Positions 52,592-60,932 of a stretch of DNA of 64,000 nt are shown piece by piece. The translations under genes and the position numbers were made by a program. Where the stretch lies: assembly GCF_024756275.1 (NCBI RefSeq), contig NZ_JANUGQ010000026.1, positions 1 to 64,000 of the forward strand. The letters run 5' to 3'. Numbering within the stretch: position 1 is the stretch's first letter; the number at the start of each line of letters is the position of its first letter. Source of the DNA: Streptomyces pyxinae (GTDB lineage Bacteria; Actinomycetota; Actinomycetes; Streptomycetales; Streptomycetaceae). Below the pieces are notes generated by a model, which worked only from the letters and a program-made list of their open reading frames with translations, was not told the origin of the DNA and made no database searches.

Positions 52592-53557
52592 CTACGGCTC
52601 GACCACCGTCTCCTGGGCGGCGGCCGTGTCGCCTGCGAGGAGCGGGGCGTCCACCGCGACGTTCCGCTTCACCAGGGCGAGCGCGATCGGGCCCAGCTCG
52701 TGGTGGCGCACCGCCGTGGTGACGAAGCCGAGCTGCCGCCCCTCCGCGCCGTCCGCCGCCAGCCGTACGGGGGTGCCGTGGACCGGGAGGTGCACCTCGC
52801 TGCCGTCCAGGTGGAGGAAGACCAGCCGGCGCGGCGGCTTGCCGAGGTTCTGCACCCGCGCCACCGTCTCCTGGCCCCGGTAGCAGCCCTTCTGGAGGTG
52901 CACGGCGGAGCCGATCAGGCCCAGCTCGTGCGGGATGGTGCGGTGGTCGGTCTCGAAGCCGAGGCGGGGCCGGTGCGCCTCCACCCGCAGCGCCTCGTAC
53001 GCCAGGATCCCGGCGAGCGGGCCGTTCTCCGCCGCGTACGCCGCCAGCCCGGCGCGCGGCAGGAAGAGATCGCGGCCGTACGGGGTCTCCCGGACGACCA
53101 CGCCCTCGGGCACCTCGGCGATGGAGCCGGCCGGGAGGTGGACGACGGCGAAGTCGGCGGTCCGGTCGGCCACGTCGACCCGGTAGAAGAACTTCATCGA
53201 CTCCAGGTACGCGATGAGCGGTTCCTGCGCCCCCGGCTCCACATGCGCCCAGACCGTGGTGCCGTCGTCCACCAGGGAGAGGGCGTGCTCGATGTGGCCG
53301 TTGGCGGTGAGGATCAGCGCCTCGGTGGCCCGGCCCGCGGGAAGCTCGCTGACATGCTGGGTGAGCAGCAGATGCAGCCAGGCCAGCCGGTCCTCGCCGG
53401 TGACGGTGACGACTCCGCGGTGGCTCAGGTCGACCAGCCCGGTGCCGCCGGCGAGGGCGCGCTGTTCGCGGAACAGGTCACCGTAGTGCGCGGCGATCCC
53501 TTCGTCGCGCCCCTCGGCGGGCACCGCTCCGGGCAGAGAGAGGAGAGGGCTCTTCAT
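52592..53557 (-). CDS. ygfZ: YgfZ/GcvT-type folate-binding protein
   Basis: A 321-residue protein of the YgfZ family, which uses tetrahydrofolate in repair or assembly of iron-sulfur clusters. The signature KGCYRGQETVAR (about residues 223-234) with its conserved Cys is present, and the N-terminal domain is GcvT-like (LVDLSHRGVVTVTGEDRLAWL). It lies 51 bp downstream of nur on the same strand, so possibly co-transcribed. Confidence 0.9.
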   Translation of the reverse strand: MKSPLLSLPGAVPAEGRDEGIAAHYGDLFREQRALAGGTGLVDLSHRGVVTVTGEDRLAWLHLLLTQHVSELPAGRATEALILTANGHIEHALSLVDDGTTVWAHVEPGAQEPLIAYLESMKFFYRVDVADRTADFAVVHLPAGSIAEVPEGVVVRETPYGRDLFLPRAGLAAYAAENGPLAGILAYEALRVEAHRPRLGFETDHRTIPHELGLIGSAVHLQKGCYRGQETVARVQNLGKPPRRLVFLHLDGSEVHLPVHGTPVRLAADGAEGRQLGFVTTAVRHHELGPIALALVKRNVAVDAPLLAGDTAAAQETVVEP

Positions 53558-53608
53558 ACCAGTAAGACTACGACCCGTGAGCGAGCCTCAGGGCGGCCCC
53601 GGCGCCGG

Positions 53609-54160
53609 TCAGGACGGCTCAGCGACCCCGGCGGCCCCGCCCCCGACAGGTCCGCCCCCGACGGGTCCGGTCCCAGCTCCGCTCCCCGGACCGGTCCCGG
53701 GGCCGGCCTCAGCTCCGGTCCCGGCCGCCCGGGCGGCCTCCGCGGCCTTGTCCGTGCACCGCGCGCACCGGCCGAAGATCGCGAAGTGCTTGAGGTCGGT
53801 GTCGAAGCCGAACGTCTCCCGGAGCCTGCCGGTGAACTCGTCGGCCACCTCGGTGTCCGCCTCGATCACGTCCGTGCAGTCCCGGCAGACCAGATGCAGA
53901 TGGTGGTGCCGGTCCGCCAGATGGTAGGTCGGGGCGCCGTGCCCGAGGTGGGCGTGGCTGACCAGGGCCAGCTCCTCCAGCAGCTCCAGCGTCCGGTAGA
54001 CGGTGGAGATGTTGATCCCGGAGGCCGTCTTGCGCACCTCGCAGAGGATGTCGTCGGGCGTGGCGTGCCCCAGCACGTCCACCGCTTCCAGGACCAGCTG
54101 GCGCTGGGGAGTCAGCCGGTAACCACGCGCGCGCAGATCGCTCTTCCAGTCGGTGCTCAC
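53609..54160 (-). CDS. nur: Nur, nickel-responsive Fur-family regulator
   Basis: A 183-residue Fur-family repressor. The winged helix reads YRLTPQRQLVLEAVD and ISTVYRTLELLEELALV; the dimerisation domain has the His-rich metal site HHHLHLVCRDC and the structural CxxC pair (CRDC, CARC). The sequence is very close to what I recall of S. coelicolor Nur (SCO4180), which represses nickel uptake and the iron superoxide dismutase sodF. An extra Gly/Pro/Ala tail of about 40 residues is unusual. The GTG at 54160 has GGGAG 5 bp upstream; the adjacent GTG at 54163 is an alternative. Confidence 0.9.
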   Translation of the reverse strand: MSTDWKSDLRARGYRLTPQRQLVLEAVDVLGHATPDDILCEVRKTASGINISTVYRTLELLEELALVSHAHLGHGAPTYHLADRHHHLHLVCRDCTDVIEADTEVADEFTGRLRETFGFDTDLKHFAIFGRCARCTDKAAEAARAAGTGAEAGPGTGPGSGAGTGPVGGGPVGGGAAGVAEPS

Positions 54161-54286
54161 CACGGCTCCCAGTGTAGGAGAACGGAGGAAAGGGTGCCCT
54201 AACCTGAGCGACACCGACGCGCCGACGCGCACGGCGACCGGCCCGCACGCCCCGGGAAACCCAGGAGAACCCCGGGGGCGGCCCGC

Positions 54287-54859
54287 CTACTTGAAGAAGG
54301 CGATCCCGTCGTCCGGCAGGTCACCCAGGTCCTTGGCCCACTCCTCGACCTGCTCCGGAGTGACGACCTTCTTCAGGTGCGCCGACATGTACGGCCGGAG
54401 CGGGACGTCCGGGGTGGACTTCTCGCCGACCCACATCAGGTCGCCCTTCACATAGCCGTAGAGCCGCTTGCCGCCGTTGTACGGGCCCGAGGCCGCGGTG
54501 CGGGCGATGGCGTCGGTGGCCAGGTCGATCTGCGGCTTCTGGTCCGCCAGCTCGCCGTACCAGACCTCGACGACGCCCTGGTCGCGCACCATCACGACCT
54601 CCAGCTTGCGGTCCTTGTCGATGCGCCAGTAGCCGCTCTCGCTCTCCAGCGGGCGAACCTTCTTGCCCTCGGCGTCCAGGACCCAGGAGTGCGAGACGTA
54701 CTCGATGAAGTCCCGGCCGTCGTGGCTGAAGGTGACGGACTGGCCGAAGTTGCACTTCTCGGCGCCGGGGAAGTCGGAGACACCCGCGCCCTCCCAGGTG
54801 CCGAGGAGGAAGGCCAGGGGGACGAGGCCCGGGTTCAGGTCGGACGGAATCTCGATCAT
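54287..54859 (-). CDS. Nitrobindin-like (FABP-family) haem protein
   Basis: A 190-residue beta-barrel protein of the nitrobindin/THAP4 family. The signature GTWEGAG (about residues 20-26) and the C-terminal SAHLKKV with the presumed haem-ligand His are present. Nitrobindins bind ferric haem and isomerise peroxynitrite to nitrate. It stands upstream of nur in the same direction, with a 126-bp gap. Confidence 0.88.
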   Translation of the reverse strand: MIEIPSDLNPGLVPLAFLLGTWEGAGVSDFPGAEKCNFGQSVTFSHDGRDFIEYVSHSWVLDAEGKKVRPLESESGYWRIDKDRKLEVVMVRDQGVVEVWYGELADQKPQIDLATDAIARTAASGPYNGGKRLYGYVKGDLMWVGEKSTPDVPLRPYMSAHLKKVVTPEQVEEWAKDLGDLPDDGIAFFK

Positions 54860-54997
54860 GTCAGCTCAGACGATCTCTGGAGTACGGGAAGTGCCGGAGG
54901 GGTGAGGAGTACGGGACGTGCCGTGCGCACCGGACGTACCGGCGCACGGAGCGTCCCGGCGCACGCGACGGAGTGCGCGGGGCGCCGGACGGACGGG

Positions 54998-55099
54998 TCA
55001 GCGCTGGCCCTGGTACAGCTTCTTCACGGTCAGGCCGACGAAGGCGAGGACGCCGACGCAGACCAGGACCAGCAGGGCGGAGAAGAATGCCTCAAGCAC
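54998..55099 (-). CDS. 33-residue single-span membrane peptide
   Basis: A 33-residue peptide: a hydrophobic helix (FFSALLVLVCVGVLAFVGL) with a basic C-terminal end (TVKKLYQGQR). The GTG follows GAGGAG by 6 bp, a good ribosome site. It sits between the nitrobindin and DsrE-like genes and is transcribed alone on the minus strand. Small membrane peptides of this layout often bind larger membrane partners; none is identifiable here. Confidence 0.7.
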   Translation of the reverse strand: MLEAFFSALLVLVCVGVLAFVGLTVKKLYQGQR

Positions 55100-55252
55100 G
55101 GTGTGCTCCTCGGTGAGCGGTGTGGGCTGTACACATGGGCCACCGACCAGCCTACTGGGTACCCCCGAACCGCTCTCCGCGAGGCATGCCCCCGGTGCCG
55201 GCCGGCCCCGCCCCGGCCCGTCCCGCTCCGGGAGCTGCCCTAGAGTGCGGCC

Positions 55253-55615
55253 ATGGCGAAGAAGCTGGTGATCAAGGTGACGGCGGGGGCCGAGGCCCCG
55301 GAGCGCTGCTCGCAGGCGTTCACGGTGGCGGCGGTGGCCGTGGCGAGCGGGGTGGACGTCTCGCTCTGGCTGACCGGCGAGTCCTCGTGGTTCGCGCTGC
55401 CGGGCCGGGCGGCCGAGTTCGAGCTGCCGCACGCCGCCCCGCTTCCGGACCTGCTGGACTCGCTGCTGGCGGGCGGGCGGATCACCCTCTGCACCCAGTG
55501 CGCGGCGCGCCGGGAGATCACCGAGGCGGATGTGCTCCGGGGCGTCCGGATCGCGGGCGCGCAGGTCTTCGTCAGCGAGATCATGGCGGACGGCGTACAG
55601 GCGCTCGTCTACTGA
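55253..55615 (+). CDS. DsrE-family protein
   Basis: A 120-residue DsrE/DsrF-like protein with the pattern LVIKVTAGAEAPERCSQAFTVAAVAVASG and a CTQC motif near residue 82, both suitable for thiol or sulfur chemistry. Family members relay sulfur or act as regulators. Other sulfur-related genes (rhodanese, MoaD-like) lie within 6 kb. Start: ATG at 55253. Confidence 0.83.
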   Translation: MAKKLVIKVTAGAEAPERCSQAFTVAAVAVASGVDVSLWLTGESSWFALPGRAAEFELPHAAPLPDLLDSLLAGGRITLCTQCAARREITEADVLRGVRIAGAQVFVSEIMADGVQALVY

Positions 55616-55653
55616 ACCCGGCGGACGAGCCCCCGTAGGGCACGTGCGGGCGG

Positions 55654-55914
55654 CTACCGGGGCTTGCGCCTGCCGTCGAGCTCGTCCCACCACTCGTCGG
55701 ACTTCGGGTCCCCGGAGGGGTCGTCCCACCAGCGGTCCTCCGGGCCCCGGCGGTTGGCGACCACGGCGGCGAACGGCGGGATGACCATGGCGACCACGCA
55801 CATGGCGACGGCGGCGGGCACCGACCAGAGCCGGACCACGGCCCAGGCGCCCACGAAGAGCCCCAGACAGACCGCCATCATCGTGAAATAGACGTGCCTG
55901 CGCCGCCGGTACAT
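55654..55914 (-). CDS. DUF3099 membrane protein
   Basis: An 86-residue protein with two hydrophobic helices (VYFTMMAVCLGLFVGAWAVV, VPAAVAMCVVAMVIPPFAAVVA) and an acidic, Trp-rich C-terminus (RWWDDPSGDPKSDEWWDEL). It matches the DUF3099 family of actinobacteria; function unknown. Convergent with the DsrE-like gene. Confidence 0.82.
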   Translation of the reverse strand: MYRRRRHVYFTMMAVCLGLFVGAWAVVRLWSVPAAVAMCVVAMVIPPFAAVVANRRGPEDRWWDDPSGDPKSDEWWDELDGRRKPR

Positions 55915-55999
55915 GCCTTCCAGCGTACGACCGGACCCGGCGGCCGGTACCGGACGGCCGGTGCCGGGCCGCGCACGGTCTCCGGCCCCGGGCATGCCG

Positions 56000-56056
56000 G
56001 AGGGGCCGCACCCCGCGTTCCGGTGAGCGTCCAACTCCCAGGAGGTGCGGCCCCTC
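56000..56056 (-). terminator. Inverted repeat after the DUF1416 gene
   Basis: GAGGGGCCGCACC (56000-56012) and GGTGCGGCCCCTC (56044-56056) form a perfect 13-bp stem around a 31-nt loop, about 57 bp past the DUF1416 stop. Confidence 0.6.
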
Positions 56057-56112
56057 GGCCGTTTCGGCGAATCGCGATGCGGTGCCCCGCGTCAGAGATT
56101 CGGTGACCCGCG

Positions 56113-56400
56113 TCAGACGGCGATGGCCACCTCGGCCAGGCCGCCCGTCCGCGCCACGACCGTACGGTCGGCGGTGCCGCCCGGCACCAGCGCGCGCACG
56201 GTCCAGGTGCCCTCGGCCGCGTAGAAGCGGAACTGGCCGGTCGCGGAGGTCGGGACCTCGGCGGTGAACTCGCCGGTCGAGTCCAGCAGCCGGACGTACC
56301 CGGTCACGGGCTCGCCGTTCCTGGTCACCTGGCCCTGGATGGTGGTCTCACCGGGTTTGATCGTCGAAGCGTCCGGGCCGCCGGCCTGTGCTCCACACAT
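56113..56400 (-). CDS. DUF1416 protein downstream of the rhodanese
   Basis: A 95-residue beta-sandwich-like protein (DUF1416) beginning MCGAQAGG, with prealbumin/carboxypeptidase-regulatory-like strands (QGQVTRNGEPVTGYVRLLD, EGTWTVRALVPGG). In actinobacteria it follows the thiosulfate sulfurtransferase gene, here 60 bp downstream, and may assist sulfur transfer through its N-terminal Cys. Confidence 0.88.
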   Translation of the reverse strand: MCGAQAGGPDASTIKPGETTIQGQVTRNGEPVTGYVRLLDSTGEFTAEVPTSATGQFRFYAAEGTWTVRALVPGGTADRTVVARTGGLAEVAIAV

Positions 56401-56460
56401 GGGTACTCGCTCTCCTACGGGGTGGCGGGGTGGCTGGGGGGTCGCGGTGGTCGCGGGTGG

Positions 56461-57300
56461 CTACTTGGCGGCGCCGAGTTCGATCGGGACGCCGACCAGG
56501 GAGCCGTACTCGGTCCAGGAACCGTCGTAGTTCTTGACGTTCGGCTGGTCGAGCAGCTCGTGCAGGACGAACCAGGTCAGCGCGGAACGCTCACCGATGC
56601 GGCAGTAGGCGATGGTGTCCTTGGACAGATCGACCTGCTCCTGCTCGTAGAGCGCCTTGAGCTGGTCGTCCGACTTGAAGGTGCCGTCGTCGTTGGCGTT
56701 CTTGGACCAGGGGATGTTCCGGGCGCTCGGCACGTGGCCGGGGCGCTGCGACTGCTCCTGCGGGAGGTGCGCCGGGGCGAGCAGCTTGCCGCTGAACTCG
56801 TCGGGCGAGCGCACGTCGACCAGGTTGAGGGCACCGATCGCGGCCACCACGTCGTCCCGGTAGGCGCGGATCGAGGTGTCCTGGGCCTTGGCCCGGTACT
56901 CGGTGGCCGGCCGCTGCGGGACCTCGGCGACCAGGTCGCGCGAGTCCAGCTCCCACTTCTTGCGGCCGCCGTCGAGCAGCTTGACGTTCCGGTGGCCGTA
57001 GAGCTTGAAGTACCAGTAGGCGTACGCGGCGAACCAGTTGTTGTTGCCGCCGTAGAGGACGACGGTGTCGTCGTTGCCGATGCCCTTGGCGGACAGCAGC
57101 TTCTCGAAGCCCTCCTGGTCCACGAAGTCCCGGCGGACCGGGTCCTGGAGGTCCTTCTTCCAGTCGATGCGTACGGCGTTCTTGATGTGGTTCTTGTCGT
57201 ACGCCGAGGTGTCCTCGTCCACCTCGACGATGACCACCTGGGGGTCCTCGATGTGGGCCTCGACCCAGTCGGCGTCGACAAGGACGTCGCTGCGGCTCAT
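56461..57300 (-). CDS. Thiosulfate sulfurtransferase (two-domain rhodanese)
   Basis: A 279-residue enzyme with two rhodanese domains (about 1-125 inactive; about 150-279 active). The active cysteine is in YCRIGERSALTW near residue 237. It transfers sulfane sulfur from thiosulfate to acceptors, as in the CysA2/SseC system of mycobacteria. The ATG follows GGAGG. About 335 bp upstream lies a short gene for a Cys-containing leader peptide, so expression is probably controlled by cysteine supply. Confidence 0.92.
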   Translation of the reverse strand: MSRSDVLVDADWVEAHIEDPQVVIVEVDEDTSAYDKNHIKNAVRIDWKKDLQDPVRRDFVDQEGFEKLLSAKGIGNDDTVVLYGGNNNWFAAYAYWYFKLYGHRNVKLLDGGRKKWELDSRDLVAEVPQRPATEYRAKAQDTSIRAYRDDVVAAIGALNLVDVRSPDEFSGKLLAPAHLPQEQSQRPGHVPSARNIPWSKNANDDGTFKSDDQLKALYEQEQVDLSKDTIAYCRIGERSALTWFVLHELLDQPNVKNYDGSWTEYGSLVGVPIELGAAK

Positions 57301-57635
57301 GCTGTTCTCCTCCGGGGCAGTGGACGGCGGATCTGCTGCGAGATGTGCTGCGCGTTGCGTTGGGCGGTGCCGGCGGGACGGTTCCCGGTGCCGGGAGGGT
57401 CCCCGGTGTCGCGGGTGCGCCGGCCGTGCGAGGGAGCGGTACGGCTCCGGACCGGCCGCGCGGTGCGCCCGGGCCGGGCGCGGGGCCCGGGTTCGGACAC
57501 CTGCCGGGCCGGACCGACCGGCGTACAGGTGACCGGGCGGGCATCCGCGCCGGCACGGGCGGGACACGGGCACGGGACGCGGAGCCCGACGGGCGGTCGG
57601 GGCCGGACGGCCCGGGGCGCGGGAAGGGCTCCCGC
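57301..57635. other. Leader region between the uORF and the rhodanese gene
   Basis: A 335-nt G/C-rich stretch that would be the 5' leader of the rhodanese mRNA. It is expected to hold attenuator structures, but I cannot choose a single hairpin by eye. No gene is supported. Confidence 0.5.
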
Positions 57636-57743
57636 TCAGCTGGAGCGACAGAGCATGGCGGCGACGCGGCACAGGTCGACTGCCCGCCGCTTCGTGAGGT
57701 CCGCCTGCCCCCGGTGACGGGGACGGCTCGGATAGCGCTGCAT
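57636..57743 (-). CDS. Cysteine-responsive leader peptide (35 aa)
   Basis: A 35-residue peptide starting MQRYPSRPRHRG and containing LTKRRAVDLCRVAAMLCRSS. This C-terminal pattern is that of the family annotated in actinobacteria as putative leader peptide. Cysteine codons near the end allow ribosomes to stall when charged tRNA-Cys is low, changing downstream expression. The promoter places the transcription start at or within one base of the ATG, so it is probably leaderless, as described for mycobacterial poly-Cys uORFs. It precedes the rhodanese/DUF1416 operon. Confidence 0.85.
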   Translation of the reverse strand: MQRYPSRPRHRGQADLTKRRAVDLCRVAAMLCRSS

Positions 57744-57750
57744 GGCTCCG

Positions 57751-57780
57751 ATCGTAGGGACGGACCGGGGGTCGTGTCAC
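57751..57780 (-). promoter_or_regulatory. Promoter of the leader peptide/rhodanese operon
   Basis: On the minus strand, GTGACA (57780-57775) and TACGAT (57756-57751) are spaced 18 bp. The -10 ends 7 bp before the uORF ATG, so transcription should start at the start codon. Confidence 0.6.
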
Positions 57781-58008
57781 CGATGTGTCAGATGGCGAGA
57801 CGAAAACATCCGCGATACGGGACAGGGGCGGGCGGACGCCACTCGGCGCCGGGGCCGGGAGACCGGTCGGACCCGGCACCGACTGCGGAGCGGACACCGC
57901 CGTCTCACCATGTGGAGGACCGCGCGGCCGGGGCGGACCCGGAGGGTGAGGTTCCACCGGCCCGGAATGAGGAGCTGAAACAGGACCCGGACCCGGATCG
58001 GGGCGTGG

Positions 58009-58050
58009 GCCCCGTCCCCGTCCCCGTCCCCGTCCCCGTCCCCGTCCCCG
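58009..58050. repeat. Hexanucleotide microsatellite (CCCCGT)n
   Basis: About seven uninterrupted tandem copies of CCCCGT ending 3 bp before the stop codon of the LmeA-like gene. Confidence 0.93.
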
Positions 58051-58053
58051 GGA

Positions 58054-58746
58054 TCAGCCCGCCAGGTCGACGCCGGTGCCGGCGACCGTGATCCAGAGGC
58101 CGTCCGCCCGGGGCTCGGCCGACACGAGCTTCAGGCCGGCCGGCAGTCCGCTGATCTTGCGGTCGAAGTCGGTGCGCTCGCGGACCAGGTCCTCCAGGCC
58201 CGGGATGCCCTCGCCGGGCACCTCGTCGGCCCGGACCCGCAGGGCGCTGCCGTTGTCGGTGACGGTGACGCCGGACAGCACGCTCCGGGTGAGGGTGCGG
58301 CCCAGGACGTTCACGGTGCCGGTGACCTTGATCTTGCCGGTCCCGCCGTAGCCGAGGTCGACGTTCTCCTCGGAGACGCTGCGCAGGTCGTCGTAGGAGA
58401 TCCGGGCGGCGCCGGAGGCGTTGGCGGCCTTGGCCGAGGAGAAGTTGTTCTCCAGCCGCACCTGGTGGAGCGTGGCGTTCATCTCGGTGATCCGGACCTT
58501 GCGCTCGCCGACGGTCGCCTCCACACCGTCCAGGCCGATGTCCACCTGGTCGAGTTCCTTGCCCGCCACCTGGGTCAGGAACGGGAAGCCCTTGATCGAG
58601 ACATCGGGAGTGGCGGTGAGCCCCTGACTGGCGCGTATCTTCTTCGCCACCTCGTCCTCGGCGTAGTTCAGCGCCAGCCGGTCGGCCGCCACGAACAGGC
58701 CGCCGAGTATGACGGCGGTGATGAGAAGTATGCGAAGTGCTCTCAT
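58054..58746 (-). CDS. LmeA-like (DUF2993) secreted or membrane-anchored protein
   Basis: A 230-residue protein with an N-terminal signal anchor (LRILLITAVILGGLFVAADRL) and a DUF2993 domain made of long beta strands and helices (PDVSIKGFPFLTQVAGKELDQVDI). Mycobacterial LmeA binds phospholipids and helps mannan elongation in lipomannan. Only the family is clear; the role in Streptomyces, which has simpler glycolipids, is open. Confidence 0.85.
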   Translation of the reverse strand: MRALRILLITAVILGGLFVAADRLALNYAEDEVAKKIRASQGLTATPDVSIKGFPFLTQVAGKELDQVDIGLDGVEATVGERKVRITEMNATLHQVRLENNFSSAKAANASGAARISYDDLRSVSEENVDLGYGGTGKIKVTGTVNVLGRTLTRSVLSGVTVTDNGSALRVRADEVPGEGIPGLEDLVRERTDFDRKISGLPAGLKLVSAEPRADGLWITVAGTGVDLAG

Positions 58747-58792
58747 GGCTCGGTGTCCCCACCCTTGTGTCGTGCCGGCTTCCGTCCCGTCC

Positions 58793-58905
58793 CCGATCAC
58801 GGCGATCACCGTGATCGGGGTGATCACCGTGATCGAAGCGATCCGCGTGCTCGACGTGGTCGACGTGCTCGACGTGCTCGACGCGGTTCACCGTGATCGA
58901 CGTGC
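58793..58905. repeat. GATCACCGTGATC palindromes and GTGCTCGAC tandem repeats
   Basis: Two GATCACCGTGATC palindromes lie close together at about 58803-58833, followed by four to five tandem nine-base units (GTGCTCGAC, GTGGTCGAC) at about 58848-58885 and another GTGATCGAC. Located between the LmeA-like gene start and the next gene's stop. Confidence 0.8.
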
Positions 58906-58967
58906 CGGGAGCGGCGTTGGTTCCTCCCTGTCCCGTGCCCGCCCGGGGCGGACGCACCCCGGCCGGT

Positions 58968-60641
58968 TCAGCCGAGGGCGCGGCCCAGCAGACAGACGGC
59001 GGGCGCGGCGACGGCCAGCGGCAGCGCCACTCCGGCCGTCAGGTGGACGAAGCGCGAAGGATAGTCGTAGCTCGCCGCCCGGTGGCCCACCAGGGCGCAG
59101 ACCCCGGTCCCGAGGCCCAGCAGTGCGCCCCCGGAGCCCAGGCCGGTCGCCCCGCCCAGCGCGAAGCCCGCACCGGCCGCGGCCGCCAGGGCCACCGCCA
59201 CGGAGAGGGCACCCGGCAGCGGGAGGGCGCGGAACAGGATCGCGGCCGCCACCGCCAGGCCGCCGGTCAGCACCGCGGCCCCGGTCGCCGTCCCGGTCCC
59301 GCCCGGCGCGGCCAGCACGGAGGCCAGATAGCCGGCGGCCACGATGGCGAGCGCCGAGGAGACCAGGGTGACCATCAGCCCGTAGAGACGCTCGTCGGCC
59401 CCGGCCCGGCTGCGCAGCTGGAGCACCAGCACCAGCAGCACCCACACCCCGAGGGTGCCGAGCAGCGCGGCGGGCGCGTGCTCCTCGCCGGCGACCAGCA
59501 GGGCGGCGTCCGCCACCAGGCCGCCCAGGAAGGCGAGGGCGATGCCCTGGCGGGCCGGCCACATGCCGTTGAGCCGGAACCAGCCGGCCGCGGTCACCGC
59601 CTGGAGCAGCACCAGCGGGAGGAGCAGCCCGTACGGGCCGAGGGCGGCGCCCCCGGCCAGCAGGGCGCCCAGCACCGCGGTGAGCGCGGCGGGCTGGAGC
59701 CCGGGCTCGACGATGATCGGCCGGCCCTCGGCCCGGGCCTTCTCGGCGGCGGTCGGCGGAGCGGAAGCGGTCACCGGGGTGCCCGCCGGCCGCCCGGGAC
59801 CGCCCGGCCCGTCCCCGACCGGCCGCAGCAGCGCGGTGGCCGGGTCACCGGGGCCGCCGGCCAAGGACCCGGGCGCTCCGGCCGGTCCTGGCCCGTCGCT
59901 GACCGGGCGCAGCAGCGCGGTGGGGGCGTCCTGCCCGGTGCCGGGCGCCTCGGGCGGCAGCGGCCCCGGCCCCTGGCCCGGCCCCTGCTCGTGTCCCCGC
60001 GGCGCGTCCTGGTACGCCCCGGGGATGTCGTACGACTGCCCGGCATAGGACTCATAGGACTCATAGGGCGCATAGGCCGGTCCGGCATGCGACTGCCCGG
60101 GCTGCCCGGCATGCGGCTGCCCGGGCGCGGGACCGCCCGCCGGGCCGTAGGAGCCATGGGAGTCGTGGGAGTCGTGGGAGTCGAAGGAGTCGTGCGAGTT
60201 CTCGGAGCCGTAGGAGTCCCCCGAGCCGTAGGAGCCCTGGGTGCCGGGGACCTCCTGAGGGCTCCGGGAGCCGTGGGAGCCCTGCGGGGCGTAGGAGCCG
60301 TACGGGTCGGCCGGGGCGGAGGAGCCGTAGGAGGCGTAGGGGTCCTGAGAGCCGGGAGCGTACGGGTCGGCCGGGGCGCCGGGCGCCGGGACGACGGGCT
60401 GGTAGGCGGTGTCCCAGGTCTCGCCCTGCCAGGTCTGGTGCACCTGGCCGTCGGGGGCCTCGGACCCACGGGGAGCCCGCGGCTCGCCCGGGGCCCCGTA
60501 CCCCCCGTGGCCGTCCTGCCCGCCGGGGGCCTGCCGGCCGCCGGGCTCGGGCTCGTACCCGGGCTCGTACCCGTACGGCTCCGACCCGGGGCGCGGCCGG
60601 TACGGATACGGCTGGTCGTACTGCTGATCGCTGCTGCTCAT
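58968..60641 (-). CDS. Large membrane protein with disordered Tyr/Gly/Ser N-terminus
   Basis: A 557-residue protein. The first about 310 residues are low complexity, rich in Gly, Pro, Ser, Tyr, Asp and Gln with repeats such as DSHDSHDSHGSYG, and two TALLRPV repeats near the end of that part. About eight or more membrane helices fill residues 320-557. The ATG at 60641 lies 11 bp after the MoaD-like stop. I do not recognise a function; the layout resembles actinobacterial membrane scaffold-like proteins. Confidence 0.8.
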   Translation of the reverse strand: MSSSDQQYDQPYPYRPRPGSEPYGYEPGYEPEPGGRQAPGGQDGHGGYGAPGEPRAPRGSEAPDGQVHQTWQGETWDTAYQPVVPAPGAPADPYAPGSQDPYASYGSSAPADPYGSYAPQGSHGSRSPQEVPGTQGSYGSGDSYGSENSHDSFDSHDSHDSHGSYGPAGGPAPGQPHAGQPGQSHAGPAYAPYESYESYAGQSYDIPGAYQDAPRGHEQGPGQGPGPLPPEAPGTGQDAPTALLRPVSDGPGPAGAPGSLAGGPGDPATALLRPVGDGPGGPGRPAGTPVTASAPPTAAEKARAEGRPIIVEPGLQPAALTAVLGALLAGGAALGPYGLLLPLVLLQAVTAAGWFRLNGMWPARQGIALAFLGGLVADAALLVAGEEHAPAALLGTLGVWVLLVLVLQLRSRAGADERLYGLMVTLVSSALAIVAAGYLASVLAAPGGTGTATGAAVLTGGLAVAAAILFRALPLPGALSVAVALAAAAGAGFALGGATGLGSGGALLGLGTGVCALVGHRAASYDYPSRFVHLTAGVALPLAVAAPAVCLLGRALG

Positions 60642-60651
60642 GGTGTGTGCG

Positions 60652-60906
60652 TCACCCTCCTGCGAACGGGGGGAGCACCTCGACCGTGCCGCCCTCGGCA
60701 AGCCGTACGGTCTCATGTCCGCGGGTGCCCACCGGGTCCCCGTCGACCAGGAACGAGCACCGGCGCAGCACCTGGACGAGCTCGCCCGGGTGACGCTCGC
60801 GCGCGGCCCGGAGCGCCTCGGCCAGGTTCTCCGCCGCGTACGGCTCCTCGGCGGTCCCGGCGGCGGCCCTGGCCGCGGCCCAGTAGCGGATGATGCCCGC
60901 TGCCAT
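60652..60906 (-). CDS. MoaD/ThiS-family sulfur carrier
   Basis: An 84-residue beta-grasp protein ending in PPFAGG. The C-terminal Gly-Gly can be adenylated and thiocarboxylated, so it should carry sulfur for molybdopterin, thiamine or cysteine synthesis. The N-terminus (GIIRYWAAARAAAG) is MoaD-like. It lies 26 bp after the alpha/beta hydrolase gene and 11 bp before the membrane-protein gene, apparently one operon. Confidence 0.88.
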   Translation of the reverse strand: MAAGIIRYWAAARAAAGTAEEPYAAENLAEALRAARERHPGELVQVLRRCSFLVDGDPVGTRGHETVRLAEGGTVEVLPPFAGG

Positions 60907-60932
60907 GGTGACGCTCCTTTCGTCGGCATCCA

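Larger units (their letters stand above)
57744..58053. other. Gap with promoter and a GTCCCC microsatellite
   Basis: A 310-bp spacer between the leader peptide gene and the LmeA-like stop. It holds the promoter at 57751-57780 and a (CCCCGT)n repeat from 58009 to 58050 (about seven units). Confidence 0.7.

Noticed and set aside
54185-54212. Possible iron box (CCTAACCT with facing GGTG) upstream of nur
   Set aside because: Only one half matches the DmdR/IdeR consensus, and the spacing to the other half is one base short.
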